This document shows, piece by piece, positions 1 to 9,321 of a DNA stretch of 64,000 nucleotides; the stretch's first letter is position 1, and every line of letters starts with the position of its first letter. The DNA is from CAZHZT01 sp964537285 (GTDB taxonomy: Bacteria; Bacteroidota; Bacteroidia; Chitinophagales; Saprospiraceae). The translations under genes and the position numbers were made by a program. The notes beneath the pieces are model-generated. The model saw only the letters and a list, made by a program, of their open reading frames with translations. It did no database searches and had not been told where the DNA came from. The stretch lies in contig CAZHZT010000011.1 in assembly GCA_964537285.1 (NCBI GenBank), forward strand, positions 1 to 64,000. Reading direction: 5' to 3'.

Positions 1-128
1 TTCCTTCCAATTTTCAAAGAACTGCTCTTAATTTTTTTTGTATGGTTTTAAAAAAAAATTAAAATATTGTTCTGGAGAAAGGAATTTTTCCATTCGATAT
101 TTTGTTAATTTTTGTTTGAATTAAATAG

Positions 129-160
129 TTGTTTTTTTTTAATTATTTAGTTTAACTTTG
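129..160 (+). promoter_or_regulatory. Putative Bacteroidota promoter for the T6SS locus
   Basis: A TTG at 129-131 and a perfect TAnnTTTG box (TAACTTTG) at 153-160 are separated by 21 bases, which fits the Bacteroidota -33/-7 promoter. It lies about 25 bases upstream of the ClpV start codon in a very AT-rich leader. This is the only good promoter match seen ahead of the first genes, so it may drive clpV and perhaps more of the run. It is inferred from consensus only. Confidence 0.45.
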
Positions 161-185
161 AAAGGGATTAAACTCCCAGATACTA

Positions 186-2678
186 ATGAACTATTTTGAC
201 TATACATTTACCGATTCTGCTCAAAAAGCAGTGAGGCTTGCAGAGCAGTTGGCTCATGAATATTCTCATTCTACCTATGGAGCCGAACACTTACTACATT
301 CAGTAGTATATGAAGACGTAGGTCTACACCCTCTCTTAAGTCAACTACATGTAGATTCTTCTAGTATAACCCGCTGGGCTTTAAATCGAATAGAAAAAAC
401 GGCCAAGTCCGTTCGCTATGTTGAAATACCTCCAGCTAATGAATCATCCCTTTCCGTTTTTAAAGAGACTAAAAAGCTGTGCCTAAGGTATGGAAAAGAA
501 GAAATCTCTCCTCTTGAAATTTTGGAAGCTCTCATAACTCCAGATGTTGGCTTTGGAGCAGATTTATTGAGAAGACTCCCTATCGCTCTATATGAAATCA
601 TTGATTGGCGTAAGAAAAATGTAGATCAGCTTTTCTCCTCAGATGACTCAGCAAAAAATGTGGCCGGAAAAGGAACAGCTAACTTCGAAGTTTCTTCGTT
701 GCAAGTACTCGAAAAGTACTGCGATGACCTAACCGTTTTGGCCAGAGAAGGAAAAATTGACCCTTTAATTGGCAGAGACCGCGAATTAAAAGAACTGGTG
801 GAAATTCTTGGAAAACGGATTTCTCCGAATGTATTGATTGTCGGAGAGTCCGGAGTGGGAAAAACAGCAATGGTCGGAGGCCTTGCCCTTAATATCATAA
901 ATGACGATGTGCCTGAAAAACTAAAATCTGCAAGCATCTTTGAATTGGATGTAAGCGGCCGACTCGTTGCAGGGGCCTACAAAGGCGAGGTAGAAGAAAG
1001 ACTTAAATCCGTACTAAAAGCCGTTAAAAGCTACGAGGGCAAAGCAATATTATTCATTGATGAGATTCATATTCTACTAGACGATAAAGGCCCTGTTGGT
1101 TCAGGTGTCGTTAATTTGCTAAAACCTGAGTTGGCGCGGGGCGAACTGACGGTTATTGGCATTACCACTCAAAGAGAATATCAACAATTCATAGAAAAGG
1201 ACTCTGCCTTTAACAGACGTTTCTCCAGAATAACCATCGCTGAACCCGATGAAATTCTTGCAGCTAAAATGCTTAAAGGCTTAATGTCAAAATATGAAGA
1301 ATTTCACGGGCTAAAAGTCCGCCCTGAAGCCATTACTCATGCTGTTAAACTGACCAAAAAATATATACGTGAAAAATTACTTCCCCTCTCGGCCATTGAA
1401 CTCATTGATTTTGCCCTCGCTTGTGCTGTTCAAATGAACACCACTTCTTTAAAAATATTGAAAGCACTGGAAGAAAAATGGGAAACAATGGGGCGCGAAG
1501 CAGAAGATGAACTCCGGGAAATAGCTCGAAACCGATTGAGCGAACTCCTTATCAGTAAGCTAGGAGATGAAGAGGACTATGGGAATCAAGATTTTGGGGA
1601 TATCCTGAAAAAACTAAGTGGCTTCGTCCAAGCTCCGAAAGGGGAAATCGAAGAAGATGATATTTCTTCTATGATGGCTTACCGTACAGGAATCCCAATG
1701 GGCCGACTCCGGTCAAAAGAACAAGAGAAATTCAAAAATATAAAAGAAACCCTTCAAAAAAGAGTGGTTGGGCAAGATCATGTACTGGAAGAAGTTGCCA
1801 ATGCTTTGAAAGCTTTCCGCGCTAACCTGAAAGATCCTAAAGAACCAGGAGCGGTATTTTTCTTTACAGGCCCTACAGGTACAGGTAAAACAGAACTCGC
1901 TAAAGCTATTGCCGAACTCCTCTTTGATGATGAAGATGCTCTGATCCGATTTGATATGTCAGAATTCCAGGAAAAACAATCTGTGGCTTCTTTATTGGGA
2001 GCTTCTCCCGGATATATCGGCTACGAAAGAGGAGGCCTGCTAATCAATAAAGTGAGAACGCAGCCTTATTCCGTAGTCCTCTTTGATGAAATAGAAAAAG
2101 CCGATAAAGATATATATGGTATTTTCCTTCAAATGCTTACTGATAGCCGCCTGACAGATAAACAAGGAAAAATGGCCGACTTCTCGAATGCCATCATCAT
2201 ATTTACGTCTAATGCCGGTGCTCACGAAATTGTGGATGTTTTTAACTCAGGTACTGAGCCTACTTCCGAACAGTTAAAGGCCATTTTGCGCAGAACAAAA
2301 GCTTTTAAAGATGAATTTTTGGGCCGTGTAGACTCTCAGATATTGCCTTTTGCACCTATCTCTGAGGAAGTCGCTAGATTGATCCTGAATATTCATTTCA
2401 AAAAGTTCGCAAAAATACTTCTTCAACAACATAATGTATCACTCACTGCATCTGAAACGCTCATAGAGCATTTCATTACCATTGGATTCTCTCCGCTTTA
2501 TGGTGCAAGACCACTTAGGAATGCTATAAAATCTTTTCTCACTCCTCCAATTGCTGATAAAATCATACTGGGGGAAATCACTAATGGCGATAAAGTAAAC
2601 TTAGATTTAGATGAGGAGAAAAACCTTGTTTGGAATATAGAGAAAGCTGAAATACTAGAAATAAAAGAAAAAGCTTAA
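186..2678 (+). CDS. clpV: T6SS sheath-disassembly ATPase ClpV (TssH)
   Basis: An 830-residue ClpA/B-type AAA+ ATPase with a Clp N-terminal repeat domain (about residues 1-140) and two ATPase modules. The first Walker A is GESGVGKT (about 220-227) with Walker B ILFIDE (about 287-292). The second Walker A is GPTGTGKT (about 562-569) with VVLFDE (about 629). A C-terminal D2-small domain (SPLYGARPLRNAI) follows. In T6SS the family unfolds and recycles the contracted TssB/TssC sheath in the cytoplasm. Sequence alone could also fit ClpB or ClpC, but the neighbours (TssO-like, TssB, TssC, Hcp) make TssH by far the best call. It is the first gene of the locus, preceded by a good promoter match. Confidence 0.9.
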   Translation: MNYFDYTFTDSAQKAVRLAEQLAHEYSHSTYGAEHLLHSVVYEDVGLHPLLSQLHVDSSSITRWALNRIEKTAKSVRYVEIPPANESSLSVFKETKKLCLRYGKEEISPLEILEALITPDVGFGADLLRRLPIALYEIIDWRKKNVDQLFSSDDSAKNVAGKGTANFEVSSLQVLEKYCDDLTVLAREGKIDPLIGRDRELKELVEILGKRISPNVLIVGESGVGKTAMVGGLALNIINDDVPEKLKSASIFELDVSGRLVAGAYKGEVEERLKSVLKAVKSYEGKAILFIDEIHILLDDKGPVGSGVVNLLKPELARGELTVIGITTQREYQQFIEKDSAFNRRFSRITIAEPDEILAAKMLKGLMSKYEEFHGLKVRPEAITHAVKLTKKYIREKLLPLSAIELIDFALACAVQMNTTSLKILKALEEKWETMGREAEDELREIARNRLSELLISKLGDEEDYGNQDFGDILKKLSGFVQAPKGEIEEDDISSMMAYRTGIPMGRLRSKEQEKFKNIKETLQKRVVGQDHVLEEVANALKAFRANLKDPKEPGAVFFFTGPTGTGKTELAKAIAELLFDDEDALIRFDMSEFQEKQSVASLLGASPGYIGYERGGLLINKVRTQPYSVVLFDEIEKADKDIYGIFLQMLTDSRLTDKQGKMADFSNAIIIFTSNAGAHEIVDVFNSGTEPTSEQLKAILRRTKAFKDEFLGRVDSQILPFAPISEEVARLILNIHFKKFAKILLQQHNVSLTASETLIEHFITIGFSPLYGARPLRNAIKSFLTPPIADKIILGEITNGDKVNLDLDEEKNLVWNIEKAEILEIKEKA

Positions 2679-2808
2679 TTTCTTTTTTGAGAAAAGTTGA
2701 TTTTTACTTTAAAGATTATTAATTTACGTTTAATAATGAAGTAGATTTATTAAAACAGATTTTATAAAAGTCTGTATCTTCTAAATCTGACTAAATTAAA
2801 TTTTTCCA

Positions 2809-3189
2809 ATGGAAATATTGAATCAAAATCAGCGCCGAAGCGCGTTTTGGCGATTGTTTTTCTTAGGGTTTATTGTATTGGCCATCGCAAGTTTAATTAT
2901 CATTCGTACTCATTTAGCTTATGCAGAACTCGGTGATGGCGCTTTAAGAGAATGTGAACGCAATTACGAAGAAGACAGACAAAAATGGTTGGGTAAAAAA
3001 CAAGGACTACAAAATAAAATTAAAGAACTTGAGCAAGAAATAGCCGCTCTTAAAGCAAGTGAAAAAAACCCTAATGAGTTGGTTCAGATCTGTGAAGCAA
3101 GGCTTAAACAAAGAGAAGATAGAATTAAGGACCTTGAAAAAGATCTGGAATTATGCCAACAAGAAGTTAGTGCAACGGATATCAATTAA
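2809..3189 (+). CDS. tssO: TssO-like T6SSiii membrane protein
   Basis: A 126-residue protein with a short basic N-terminus, one transmembrane helix (about residues 14-34, LFFLGFIVLAIASLIII) and a charged coiled coil to the C-terminus (about 60-118, repeated KELEQE/KDLEKD patterns). This single-pass plus coiled-coil build and the position beside tssB match TssO, one of the subtype iii-specific parts thought to replace the TssJLM membrane complex. The orientation predicted from charge places the coiled coil in the periplasm. The family call rests on architecture and context, not on a catalytic motif. Confidence 0.7.
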   Translation: MEILNQNQRRSAFWRLFFLGFIVLAIASLIIIRTHLAYAELGDGALRECERNYEEDRQKWLGKKQGLQNKIKELEQEIAALKASEKNPNELVQICEARLKQREDRIKDLEKDLELCQQEVSATDIN

Positions 3190-3254
3190 ACCTCGATACA
3201 TTTTGTTTTTTTATTTCTACATTCACTCCATTTAATAAAATTTAATACAAAGCT

Positions 3255-3740
3255 ATGGTTAGATACAACATGCCTGGCCCTATAGATGAACCACAAGAAA
3301 CTAATTCGGGCCTGGACTTACTTCCAACAAACACTACCTTAATCCCTATGCCTTTCAAAGGAAAAGCAGGTAAAAGAAAACCAGAAGTTATCCCTTCAGA
3401 TTATGCCGGATCAACGGAAAAAGTAATGGAATACGCTCAACCTGAGATTAAGGTGAAGATTGAAACAGGAAACCCTGAGAACCCAACCGCAGATGAAAAA
3501 ATCCGCTTTCAAGGAGGTGTAGAGGCTTTTTCCCCCAAAGCCATCAAAAAAAATTCTCCTTGGCTGCGCAAATTGGAGGCTGAATTCAAAGCAAGCGAAG
3601 CATTGATAGACAGAATTGATAAAAACCCTCAGTTCCGTAAAGCACTTGACGACCCTAATGCGAGAGCAGCTGTAGTGGCTATGATGAAAGAAATCATCGC
3701 CGAACTTGATAAAAGCATTCCTTCAAATACCGAAGAGTGA
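3255..3740 (+). CDS. tssB: T6SS contractile sheath small subunit TssB
   Basis: A 161-residue TssB/VipA-like protein. A disordered Pro-rich N-terminus leads to the core with the family pattern EAFSPKAIKKNSPWLRKLEA, followed by a helical stretch with NPQFRKAL. TssB pairs with TssC to make the contractile sheath in the cytoplasm. It lies 83 bases before tssC in the same direction, the usual B-C order. An in-frame ATG at 3270 is an alternative start; the ATG at 3255 is kept because it is the longest. Confidence 0.88.
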   Translation: MVRYNMPGPIDEPQETNSGLDLLPTNTTLIPMPFKGKAGKRKPEVIPSDYAGSTEKVMEYAQPEIKVKIETGNPENPTADEKIRFQGGVEAFSPKAIKKNSPWLRKLEAEFKASEALIDRIDKNPQFRKALDDPNARAAVVAMMKEIIAELDKSIPSNTEE

Positions 3741-3823
3741 ATTCCGGAAAAAGTACACTCTTTTAAAAGCCTGGTAACGGCATTGTTTAACTTTCTTTTT
3801 AAGAATAAAAGGTAAAAGATAAT

Positions 3824-5218
3824 ATGGAAAATAACGAGGAAAATCTTAATCCAATACAAAATGAAGCTCAACAGCAAGTAGCTAAGGAAGCTCCGGAATT
3901 AACTCAGGAAGAAATAATTGATCATATAGATCGCTATGACGGATTTGAAGAATTATTGGCTCCTTTAGCAGATAACCTTGATCGTTTTGCTCCAGATGCA
4001 GGACGCAAAAAACGAAAATTTTTACAGGACAATGATCTCATTGAGCAGCGGCAAGAACTTAAAGATCGACTTCAAGCTTATATTTCTTTTCTAACTCAGG
4101 GCGAAGTTGAAAGCCATAAACAAGCACGTTCCGCTGCTCAGGCAAAGCTGGAAGCGAATGAGGAACTGATCAATAAAAACTTATCTAAAATCCTTGAGGA
4201 AGCAAGAGACCTTGAAAGAACATACAGGGAGTTGGAAATTTATTTCCGAAATGCTGCACCTTTGAAAGTTAAAAACCTCACATTGGTCAATACGCACCCT
4301 GATGTATTAGTTGATGCTGACAGTAACCTTTTGTATAATTTAATTGAAAAACTCATTACTGATGAGTCTCGTTCAGTAGATCAAAAGAAAGCATATTCAC
4401 TACTGGTTATTCCAAACCTTTGGCGGAGCAATCGCCCAAAAGATCTTATCGAACGTTACTCCAAGCTGGCTGGTATTGCCCGCATGAGCTTTCTTACTGA
4501 TTTTGAAGACTGTGAAAGCGTGGAAGAAGTTCTTAAAGAACGGGAAGCACCAAGATGGCAAGGATTTACAGGGCCAGAAGCCTTCCATAGTAAACTCATA
4601 ATGTTCGCTAATCATTTGGTTTTAAGAGGCTCTCATCCAGGCTTGGATGAAGAAGAAGCACTTCACGGTTCCCCCGCAATGGCTATTGCCGGAAAAATGT
4701 ATTCGGAAAAAGTATCGCAACCCATCATGGGGGAAATGAACGGGTCCGTATCCGGTGCCCAAGGCCTTGCATTCCGGACAGTTCAGGATGAAGTAGCCGA
4801 CTTATCTGATGTAGGTTTGAATGCAATGATGAATGCCTACGAAAAAGATATGGTTTATGAATGTGCTTCTGCTTTTACGGGAAAAGAATACGCCTTAAAG
4901 CGTTATGCTGTAGTTCGTTGCTTTGATTATGTAAACAGGGTACTTCGTCACTACCTTGGTAAAGTTACCGGTCAACAGCTAGATCGTAAAAGAGCGAACC
5001 TTGTTCGAGACACTATACAGGATTTTCTAGACCAATTGGTAGAGCAAAAAATCATTACCTCTGGAAAAGTAACTAAATTCGACTGGAACTCTAGAGTTCC
5101 AGATAGAATAGACGTTAATATCGATATCGTACCCCTTTGGGCTGTTCGTACATTTGTTTACGCACTTAAAGCAAAAGATAAAAAAGCCGATTCAAGTTTA
5201 GAATCAATTAAAGATTAA
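3824..5218 (+). CDS. tssC: T6SS contractile sheath large subunit TssC
   Basis: A 464-residue TssC/VipB-like protein. The middle holds a conserved NLWRSNRPKDLIERYSKLAGIARMSF stretch and a GFTGPEAFHSKL motif. The C-terminus ends in a beta-strand-rich segment (RIDVNIDIVPLWAVRTFVYALKA) as in sheath proteins. It binds TssB to build the sheath around the Hcp tube. It is followed 33 bases later by the tube protein gene. Length is typical of subtype iii TssC. Confidence 0.88.
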   Translation: MENNEENLNPIQNEAQQQVAKEAPELTQEEIIDHIDRYDGFEELLAPLADNLDRFAPDAGRKKRKFLQDNDLIEQRQELKDRLQAYISFLTQGEVESHKQARSAAQAKLEANEELINKNLSKILEEARDLERTYRELEIYFRNAAPLKVKNLTLVNTHPDVLVDADSNLLYNLIEKLITDESRSVDQKKAYSLLVIPNLWRSNRPKDLIERYSKLAGIARMSFLTDFEDCESVEEVLKEREAPRWQGFTGPEAFHSKLIMFANHLVLRGSHPGLDEEEALHGSPAMAIAGKMYSEKVSQPIMGEMNGSVSGAQGLAFRTVQDEVADLSDVGLNAMMNAYEKDMVYECASAFTGKEYALKRYAVVRCFDYVNRVLRHYLGKVTGQQLDRKRANLVRDTIQDFLDQLVEQKIITSGKVTKFDWNSRVPDRIDVNIDIVPLWAVRTFVYALKAKDKKADSSLESIKD

Positions 5219-5251
5219 TCATTTTTCATAACCTTTTAAAAACTCAGTTAA

Positions 5252-5671
5252 ATGGCAGCAGCACATACGGCCATCTTTGAATTGGAAGGGGCCAAAGCGC
5301 AAGTTCTGGATTTGAGCTACTCATTTTCCAGAAGTACTGACCCAGAAAAAGGTCAGCCTACAAAAGTTGTTCGCAACGGTTTTATCAGCATGACTATCCG
5401 TTCTGATGAAAAAGAAATGAACGGTAAAATTATCAAGTGGATGGGAGAGCAGGATAAAGCTAAAGCAGGAAGCATCATTATTTATAAAGATGCAGAACAA
5501 ACAAAAGAACTCAAAAAAATTGAGTTCGAGAACGGTTACGTTGTTGGATATCGCGAAAACTTTAACTCTCAAGGAATTAGCGATAATACTGTTGAATCTT
5601 TCGAAATTACCGCTGAAAAAGTGAAAGTAGCTGACGCGGAATTTAACATGAAGTGGCCTGACAGCGAATAA
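5252..5671 (+). CDS. tssD: T6SS inner-tube protein TssD (Hcp family)
   Basis: A 139-residue beta-rich protein of the Bacteroidota TssD type: N-terminal strand with LEGAKAQVLDLSYSFSRSTD, middle RNGFISMTIRS and a C-terminal strand ESFEITAEKVKVADAEF. Hcp hexamers stack to form the tube pushed out by sheath contraction and can carry effectors in the lumen. There is no C-terminal toxin extension, so this is a structural copy. It is the only Hcp-type gene seen in the window. An imperfect hairpin follows 11 bases after the stop, which could reduce read-through so that Hcp is made in excess; that is inference. Confidence 0.85.
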   Translation: MAAAHTAIFELEGAKAQVLDLSYSFSRSTDPEKGQPTKVVRNGFISMTIRSDEKEMNGKIIKWMGEQDKAKAGSIIIYKDAEQTKELKKIEFENGYVVGYRENFNSQGISDNTVESFEITAEKVKVADAEFNMKWPDSE

Positions 5672-5682
5672 TCGCTGGAAAA

Positions 5683-5735
5683 TTGTACAAAACGAAGATC
5701 GTTCTTACCAATAGAACGGGCTTCGTTCTGTACAA
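5683..5735 (+). terminator. Hairpin after tssD
   Basis: Arms 5683-5705 and 5713-5735 pair over 23 positions with about three mismatches (TTGTACAAAACGAAG against CTTCGTTCTGTACAA). No T run follows, so it may act as a partial terminator or as a 3' RNA-stabilising structure for the abundant tube protein rather than a full stop. Confidence 0.45.
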
Positions 5736-5851
5736 CCCTTGAAAAAACGAGAAAACCTAACAACCGAAACAGCTGAGCCTACGATCTCAAGGAAAAACCG
5801 ATGTCACTCTCCGCAAAGCTTAAATTATTAACCTCTTAATTAGAACTAAAT

Positions 5852-7702
5852 ATGCCTCACGTTGTCCGGACTTCCCTGTCGATTGGTGGTAAAAGAATTC
5901 AGGATTATCAATTTACGCGAATATTTATTCATCAAACGATCGGCTGGCATCATGATTTTGAGATTCGTTTCCGGCAAGATGCCACCAAAGGAGTTCTTGA
6001 TGAAAAAGCGAATGATTGGATCGGCAAGACATGCAATATTGGAATTGACTTAATAGAAGAAAAGCAATTAGAGCTCTCTCCTATTAAAGATTGCTTCATT
6101 GGAATTGTTACAAACGTTTCGCTATCAAGAACCCGCGAAACTGCTGAACTCGTTGTAAAAGGCCAAAGTCCAACGATTGCCGCTGATGATGGTTTTAATA
6201 CTCGCTCTTTTACAAATAAGAGCCTGGAGGAAATCGCAGTGGATGTACTAAGAGATTACGAAGATAAATTTCCCGAAAAACCAATTATAGAGCCAAAAGT
6301 ATCCACTGCTTCCACAGAATATACTGTTCAGTATAAAGAAAGTAATTTTGAGTTCCTGGCTCGATTAGCCAACCGTTACGGAGAATGGATGTACTACGAT
6401 GGACTGAAGTTCTATGTTGGCAAACCCAAAGAAGAAGATCCCATAAAATTAAATTTCGGAGAAAAAAGCTTGATCGATTTCGACCTTTCGGTCAAAGCTG
6501 TTCCTTTCAACTTTGAAATGAAAGGCTATGACTATACCAAACACGAATCGCTACAGGAGCAAGCTCCTCAAGCTGCAGCTTCAAATACTATCGGTAAAAA
6601 AATAATGGACATTTCGAAAAGCCAGCTTTTCTCAAATGCTACCTCTATACCGATTAACATGTACCTTAATAAAGATGAATTGAAAACCATTGTTAAACGA
6701 ATGGAGCAGATTCTAATCGATGAAATGGTAGTAATGAATGGTACCAGCAGGAACCCTTCATTAAAATTAGGTGCTCAAATAGAAGTAAAAGACAAACAAC
6801 TGGGTGAAAATTATGGAACTTTTGTCATCACAAGCCTAACTCATGACATCGCTCAGGGAGGGGATTATTTCAACCAATTTGAAGCTGTACCCGTAGAAGT
6901 TGCTACGCCTCCTTTGAGTACAAAAATTGAACCGCCTTTCTGCGAAACTCAACTTGCCAAAGTAACAGACATAGAAGATGAAGATAGTTTAGGACGTATT
7001 AAAGTTCAGTTTATCTGGCAGGAAGGAACTGAAGAAAAAACTCCATGGTTACGTGTAGCCTCGCCTTACACAGGAAAAGATAAAGGATTTTATATAATCC
7101 CTGAAAAAGATGATCAGGTAGTAGTAGCATTCGAGGATAATCATCCGGAAAAACCTTTTGTTCTTACTAGTATGTATAACGCTGAGGCCAAGCCAGAGTA
7201 CTACGAAACCAATAACTACTACTTTGGCTTTAAGACAAAATCCGGAGACGAGTGGAAATTCGAAGGCGATAAGAATACCTTTTCAGTGAATACTAAAAAT
7301 AAAATATCCCTTACTGCTACTAACAATATTGTCCTTACAGTAGGTGATAGTTCTATTAATATAGAAAAAGAGAATATTAAAATAACCTCCAAAAATATTG
7401 AACTCGACGGAGAGACCATATACATCGGGTCTTCCCGTACAAATACAATTGAGTTGATTTCTGGAGGAGTCATTGAACTTGGCAACGATAGTTCAGCATC
7501 AAGTACAATTAATATTTGGGGAACTACCACAAATATAGAGGGAGATAATCTTACTGTTGAAGGAACTGCAAGTGCCGTAGTCGAAGCTCCTGAAATAACC
7601 ATAGAAGGAAGCTCAAGTGTAACGGTAGAAGGCGCTACAGTTCATATAGATGCATCTGGTAATGCCATTATTGAGGGATCAAACGTTAAGCTTAACCCAT
7701 AG
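5852..7702 (+). CDS. vgrG: T6SS spike protein VgrG (TssI)
   Basis: A 616-residue VgrG. Residues about 1-350 are the gp27-like hub (QYKESNFEFLARLANRYGEWMYYDG is the typical late-control/gp44-like part). An OB-fold gp5-like domain follows at about 365-450 (GRIKVQFIWQEG, TPWLRVASPYTGKDKGFY, DDQVVVAFEDNHPEKPFVL). A beta-helix of short Val/Ile/Thr repeats fills about 450-616. It trimerises as the spike on the Hcp tube and carries the tip and cargo encoded just downstream. No separate enzymatic domain is visible. A 150-base gap separates it from tssD. Confidence 0.92.
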   Translation: MPHVVRTSLSIGGKRIQDYQFTRIFIHQTIGWHHDFEIRFRQDATKGVLDEKANDWIGKTCNIGIDLIEEKQLELSPIKDCFIGIVTNVSLSRTRETAELVVKGQSPTIAADDGFNTRSFTNKSLEEIAVDVLRDYEDKFPEKPIIEPKVSTASTEYTVQYKESNFEFLARLANRYGEWMYYDGLKFYVGKPKEEDPIKLNFGEKSLIDFDLSVKAVPFNFEMKGYDYTKHESLQEQAPQAAASNTIGKKIMDISKSQLFSNATSIPINMYLNKDELKTIVKRMEQILIDEMVVMNGTSRNPSLKLGAQIEVKDKQLGENYGTFVITSLTHDIAQGGDYFNQFEAVPVEVATPPLSTKIEPPFCETQLAKVTDIEDEDSLGRIKVQFIWQEGTEEKTPWLRVASPYTGKDKGFYIIPEKDDQVVVAFEDNHPEKPFVLTSMYNAEAKPEYYETNNYYFGFKTKSGDEWKFEGDKNTFSVNTKNKISLTATNNIVLTVGDSSINIEKENIKITSKNIELDGETIYIGSSRTNTIELISGGVIELGNDSSASSTINIWGTTTNIEGDNLTVEGTASAVVEAPEITIEGSSSVTVEGATVHIDASGNAIIEGSNVKLNP

Positions 7703-7886
7703 AAGAAAAGCAATTATTTTGCTATTAGCTTTTTCCAATAGGTGCTTAGCTTATATTCCTTAATTCCTGGCTTGTCAGAACAGGCTTCTCATTGGAATTA
7801 AACTGAAATCAATAAATCATAACCAATTCAAATCAACCGTTTACAAGCAAAAACCGATAGCTAAATAAATTCAAACCTTAAAAAAT

Positions 7887-8348
7887 ATGAATAGTCGCAC
7901 CTCGCTTTTAGTTAATAACTTACCAGAAAAGAAAAAAGAAGCTGACAATAAAAGCGCATCAAAAGAGGTCTTAGCTTTTAAAAATGGATGTCGTCTTATT
8001 CTGGAACAAAGGGGAGGGAACGAGGTCGTTCAATTGATGAGCCATTCAGGAGAAATTGCAATTTCTATCCACATGAAGGAAGAGGGCCCAGTGATTCGCC
8101 TTACCGGAGCATCTGTAGAGCTTCAGGCTACTAAAAAGATATCTTTTGAAAGCCCAAGTATTGAGCTTAATGCACAAGAGATTATTAAGATTAGTTCAAA
8201 AGGAGATTATCATCAAGAAATAGAAGGAGACGTACATAGCGCGGCCAGAATACAGCATATAAAAGCTGATTTAGGAAACGTAAATATTGAAGCAAATGAT
8301 GATGTAAGGCTAAATGGAGAACGAGTTAAGTTAAACTGTACAGATTAA
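7887..8348 (+). CDS. Small spike-extension protein, DUF3540/VgrG-C-terminus-like
   Basis: A 153-residue protein without signal peptide. After a charged N-terminus (about 1-28), the rest is a run of short strands (LILEQRGGNEVVQLMSHSGEIAISI, GASVELQATKKISFES, NVNIEANDDVRLNGERVKLN) that resembles the beta-helix end of VgrG and the end of DUF3540 proteins. DUF3540 proteins are found with DUF2169 and PAAR-like proteins in T6SS effector clusters, exactly as here. It probably extends the spike or links VgrG to the PAAR-like tip. The next gene starts on the base after its stop codon, indicating tight coupling. Confidence 0.6.
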   Translation: MNSRTSLLVNNLPEKKKEADNKSASKEVLAFKNGCRLILEQRGGNEVVQLMSHSGEIAISIHMKEEGPVIRLTGASVELQATKKISFESPSIELNAQEIIKISSKGDYHQEIEGDVHSAARIQHIKADLGNVNIEANDDVRLNGERVKLNCTD

Positions 8349-9305
8349 ATGAAACTCAAAAATAAAACCCCCTATTCATCAATGATGTTCAAGATGGTCT
8401 TGTCTGAAGATCGTTTTGCGGCAGCCGTGATAGCCAGAGTAACATATGATATTCAATCAGGAAATGCTTTTCCTAAAGAACAACCTCTGGTTCCTTTGTC
8501 AGGCGAAGTTCGTGAATCCCAATTCGGACCTTTGGAAAGTGATTTTGTGTTTAGAAGAGGAGGTGTAGATATATTTGTTTTTGGCAATGCAATTGCCCCA
8601 AACGAGAAGCCCACAGCACAAATGAAAGTAGAAGTAAGGGTTGGGAACAGGATTGCACATCAATTGTGGGTTTTTGGAGATCGTTTCTGGAAGGATAATA
8701 TTATGGGGGGACTATCTATAAGTAATCCAAAACCTTTTGTAAAGATGCCATTATCCCTATTCAATAGTTTTGGAGGAAAAGCAGAATGGGATGGCCTGGA
8801 AATTCCGTACCCCAGTAACCCTTACGGAAAAGGCTTTTACTGGACCAAGGAAGAGGCAAGTGGTAAACCACTCCCAAATGTTGAAGCGCCCGATCAATTG
8901 GTTCAAAGCTGGAAAGATAGACCCGATCCTGCAGGATTTGTTCAAGTACCCCTGGGTGGGGTAAGGATGAAAGGAAATGTTGAACATGAAAAAGGGACAA
9001 TCACCAAAATCAGTCCGAAAATTTTCAATGCCGCCTTTCCACAGATGATTGCAGAAGAAATAAATCCTGGGGAACAAATAATAGTGAAGGGAATGAGTCC
9101 AAAGAAAGATTTTTCTTTTACCGTTCCAAAACATGAGCTTTTTACAGAAATTAAACTGGGAGAAAACATAAGTGAACGCCCTCTTAAAATAGATCAAATC
9201 GGCATTTTTCCAGAATTAAAGAAAGTCTTTATTACATATCGGTTTCCTTTTAGATATAAGTTTACCCCAATGCAAAAAAGAGAGTGTGTATTATTTGAAA
9301 GGTAG
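8349..9305 (+). CDS. DUF2169 protein, probable T6SS spike adaptor/chaperone
   Basis: A 318-residue DUF2169-type protein. Typical patterns are the N-terminal VIARVTYDIQSG, then ESDFVFRRGGVDIFVFGNAIAP, and a VGNRIAHQLWVFGDRFW strand. The family is linked to loading PAAR-like tips and effectors on VgrG in T6SS, although the mechanism is not settled. It starts immediately after the DUF3540-like stop and is 16 bases before the PAAR-like gene. A second, larger DUF2169 protein follows the PAAR-like gene, so the tip gene is bracketed by two paralogous adaptors. No signal peptide, so cytoplasmic. Confidence 0.72.
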   Translation: MKLKNKTPYSSMMFKMVLSEDRFAAAVIARVTYDIQSGNAFPKEQPLVPLSGEVRESQFGPLESDFVFRRGGVDIFVFGNAIAPNEKPTAQMKVEVRVGNRIAHQLWVFGDRFWKDNIMGGLSISNPKPFVKMPLSLFNSFGGKAEWDGLEIPYPSNPYGKGFYWTKEEASGKPLPNVEAPDQLVQSWKDRPDPAGFVQVPLGGVRMKGNVEHEKGTITKISPKIFNAAFPQMIAEEINPGEQIIVKGMSPKKDFSFTVPKHELFTEIKLGENISERPLKIDQIGIFPELKKVFITYRFPFRYKFTPMQKRECVLFER

Positions 9306-9321
9306 ATGAAAAATTAAAAAA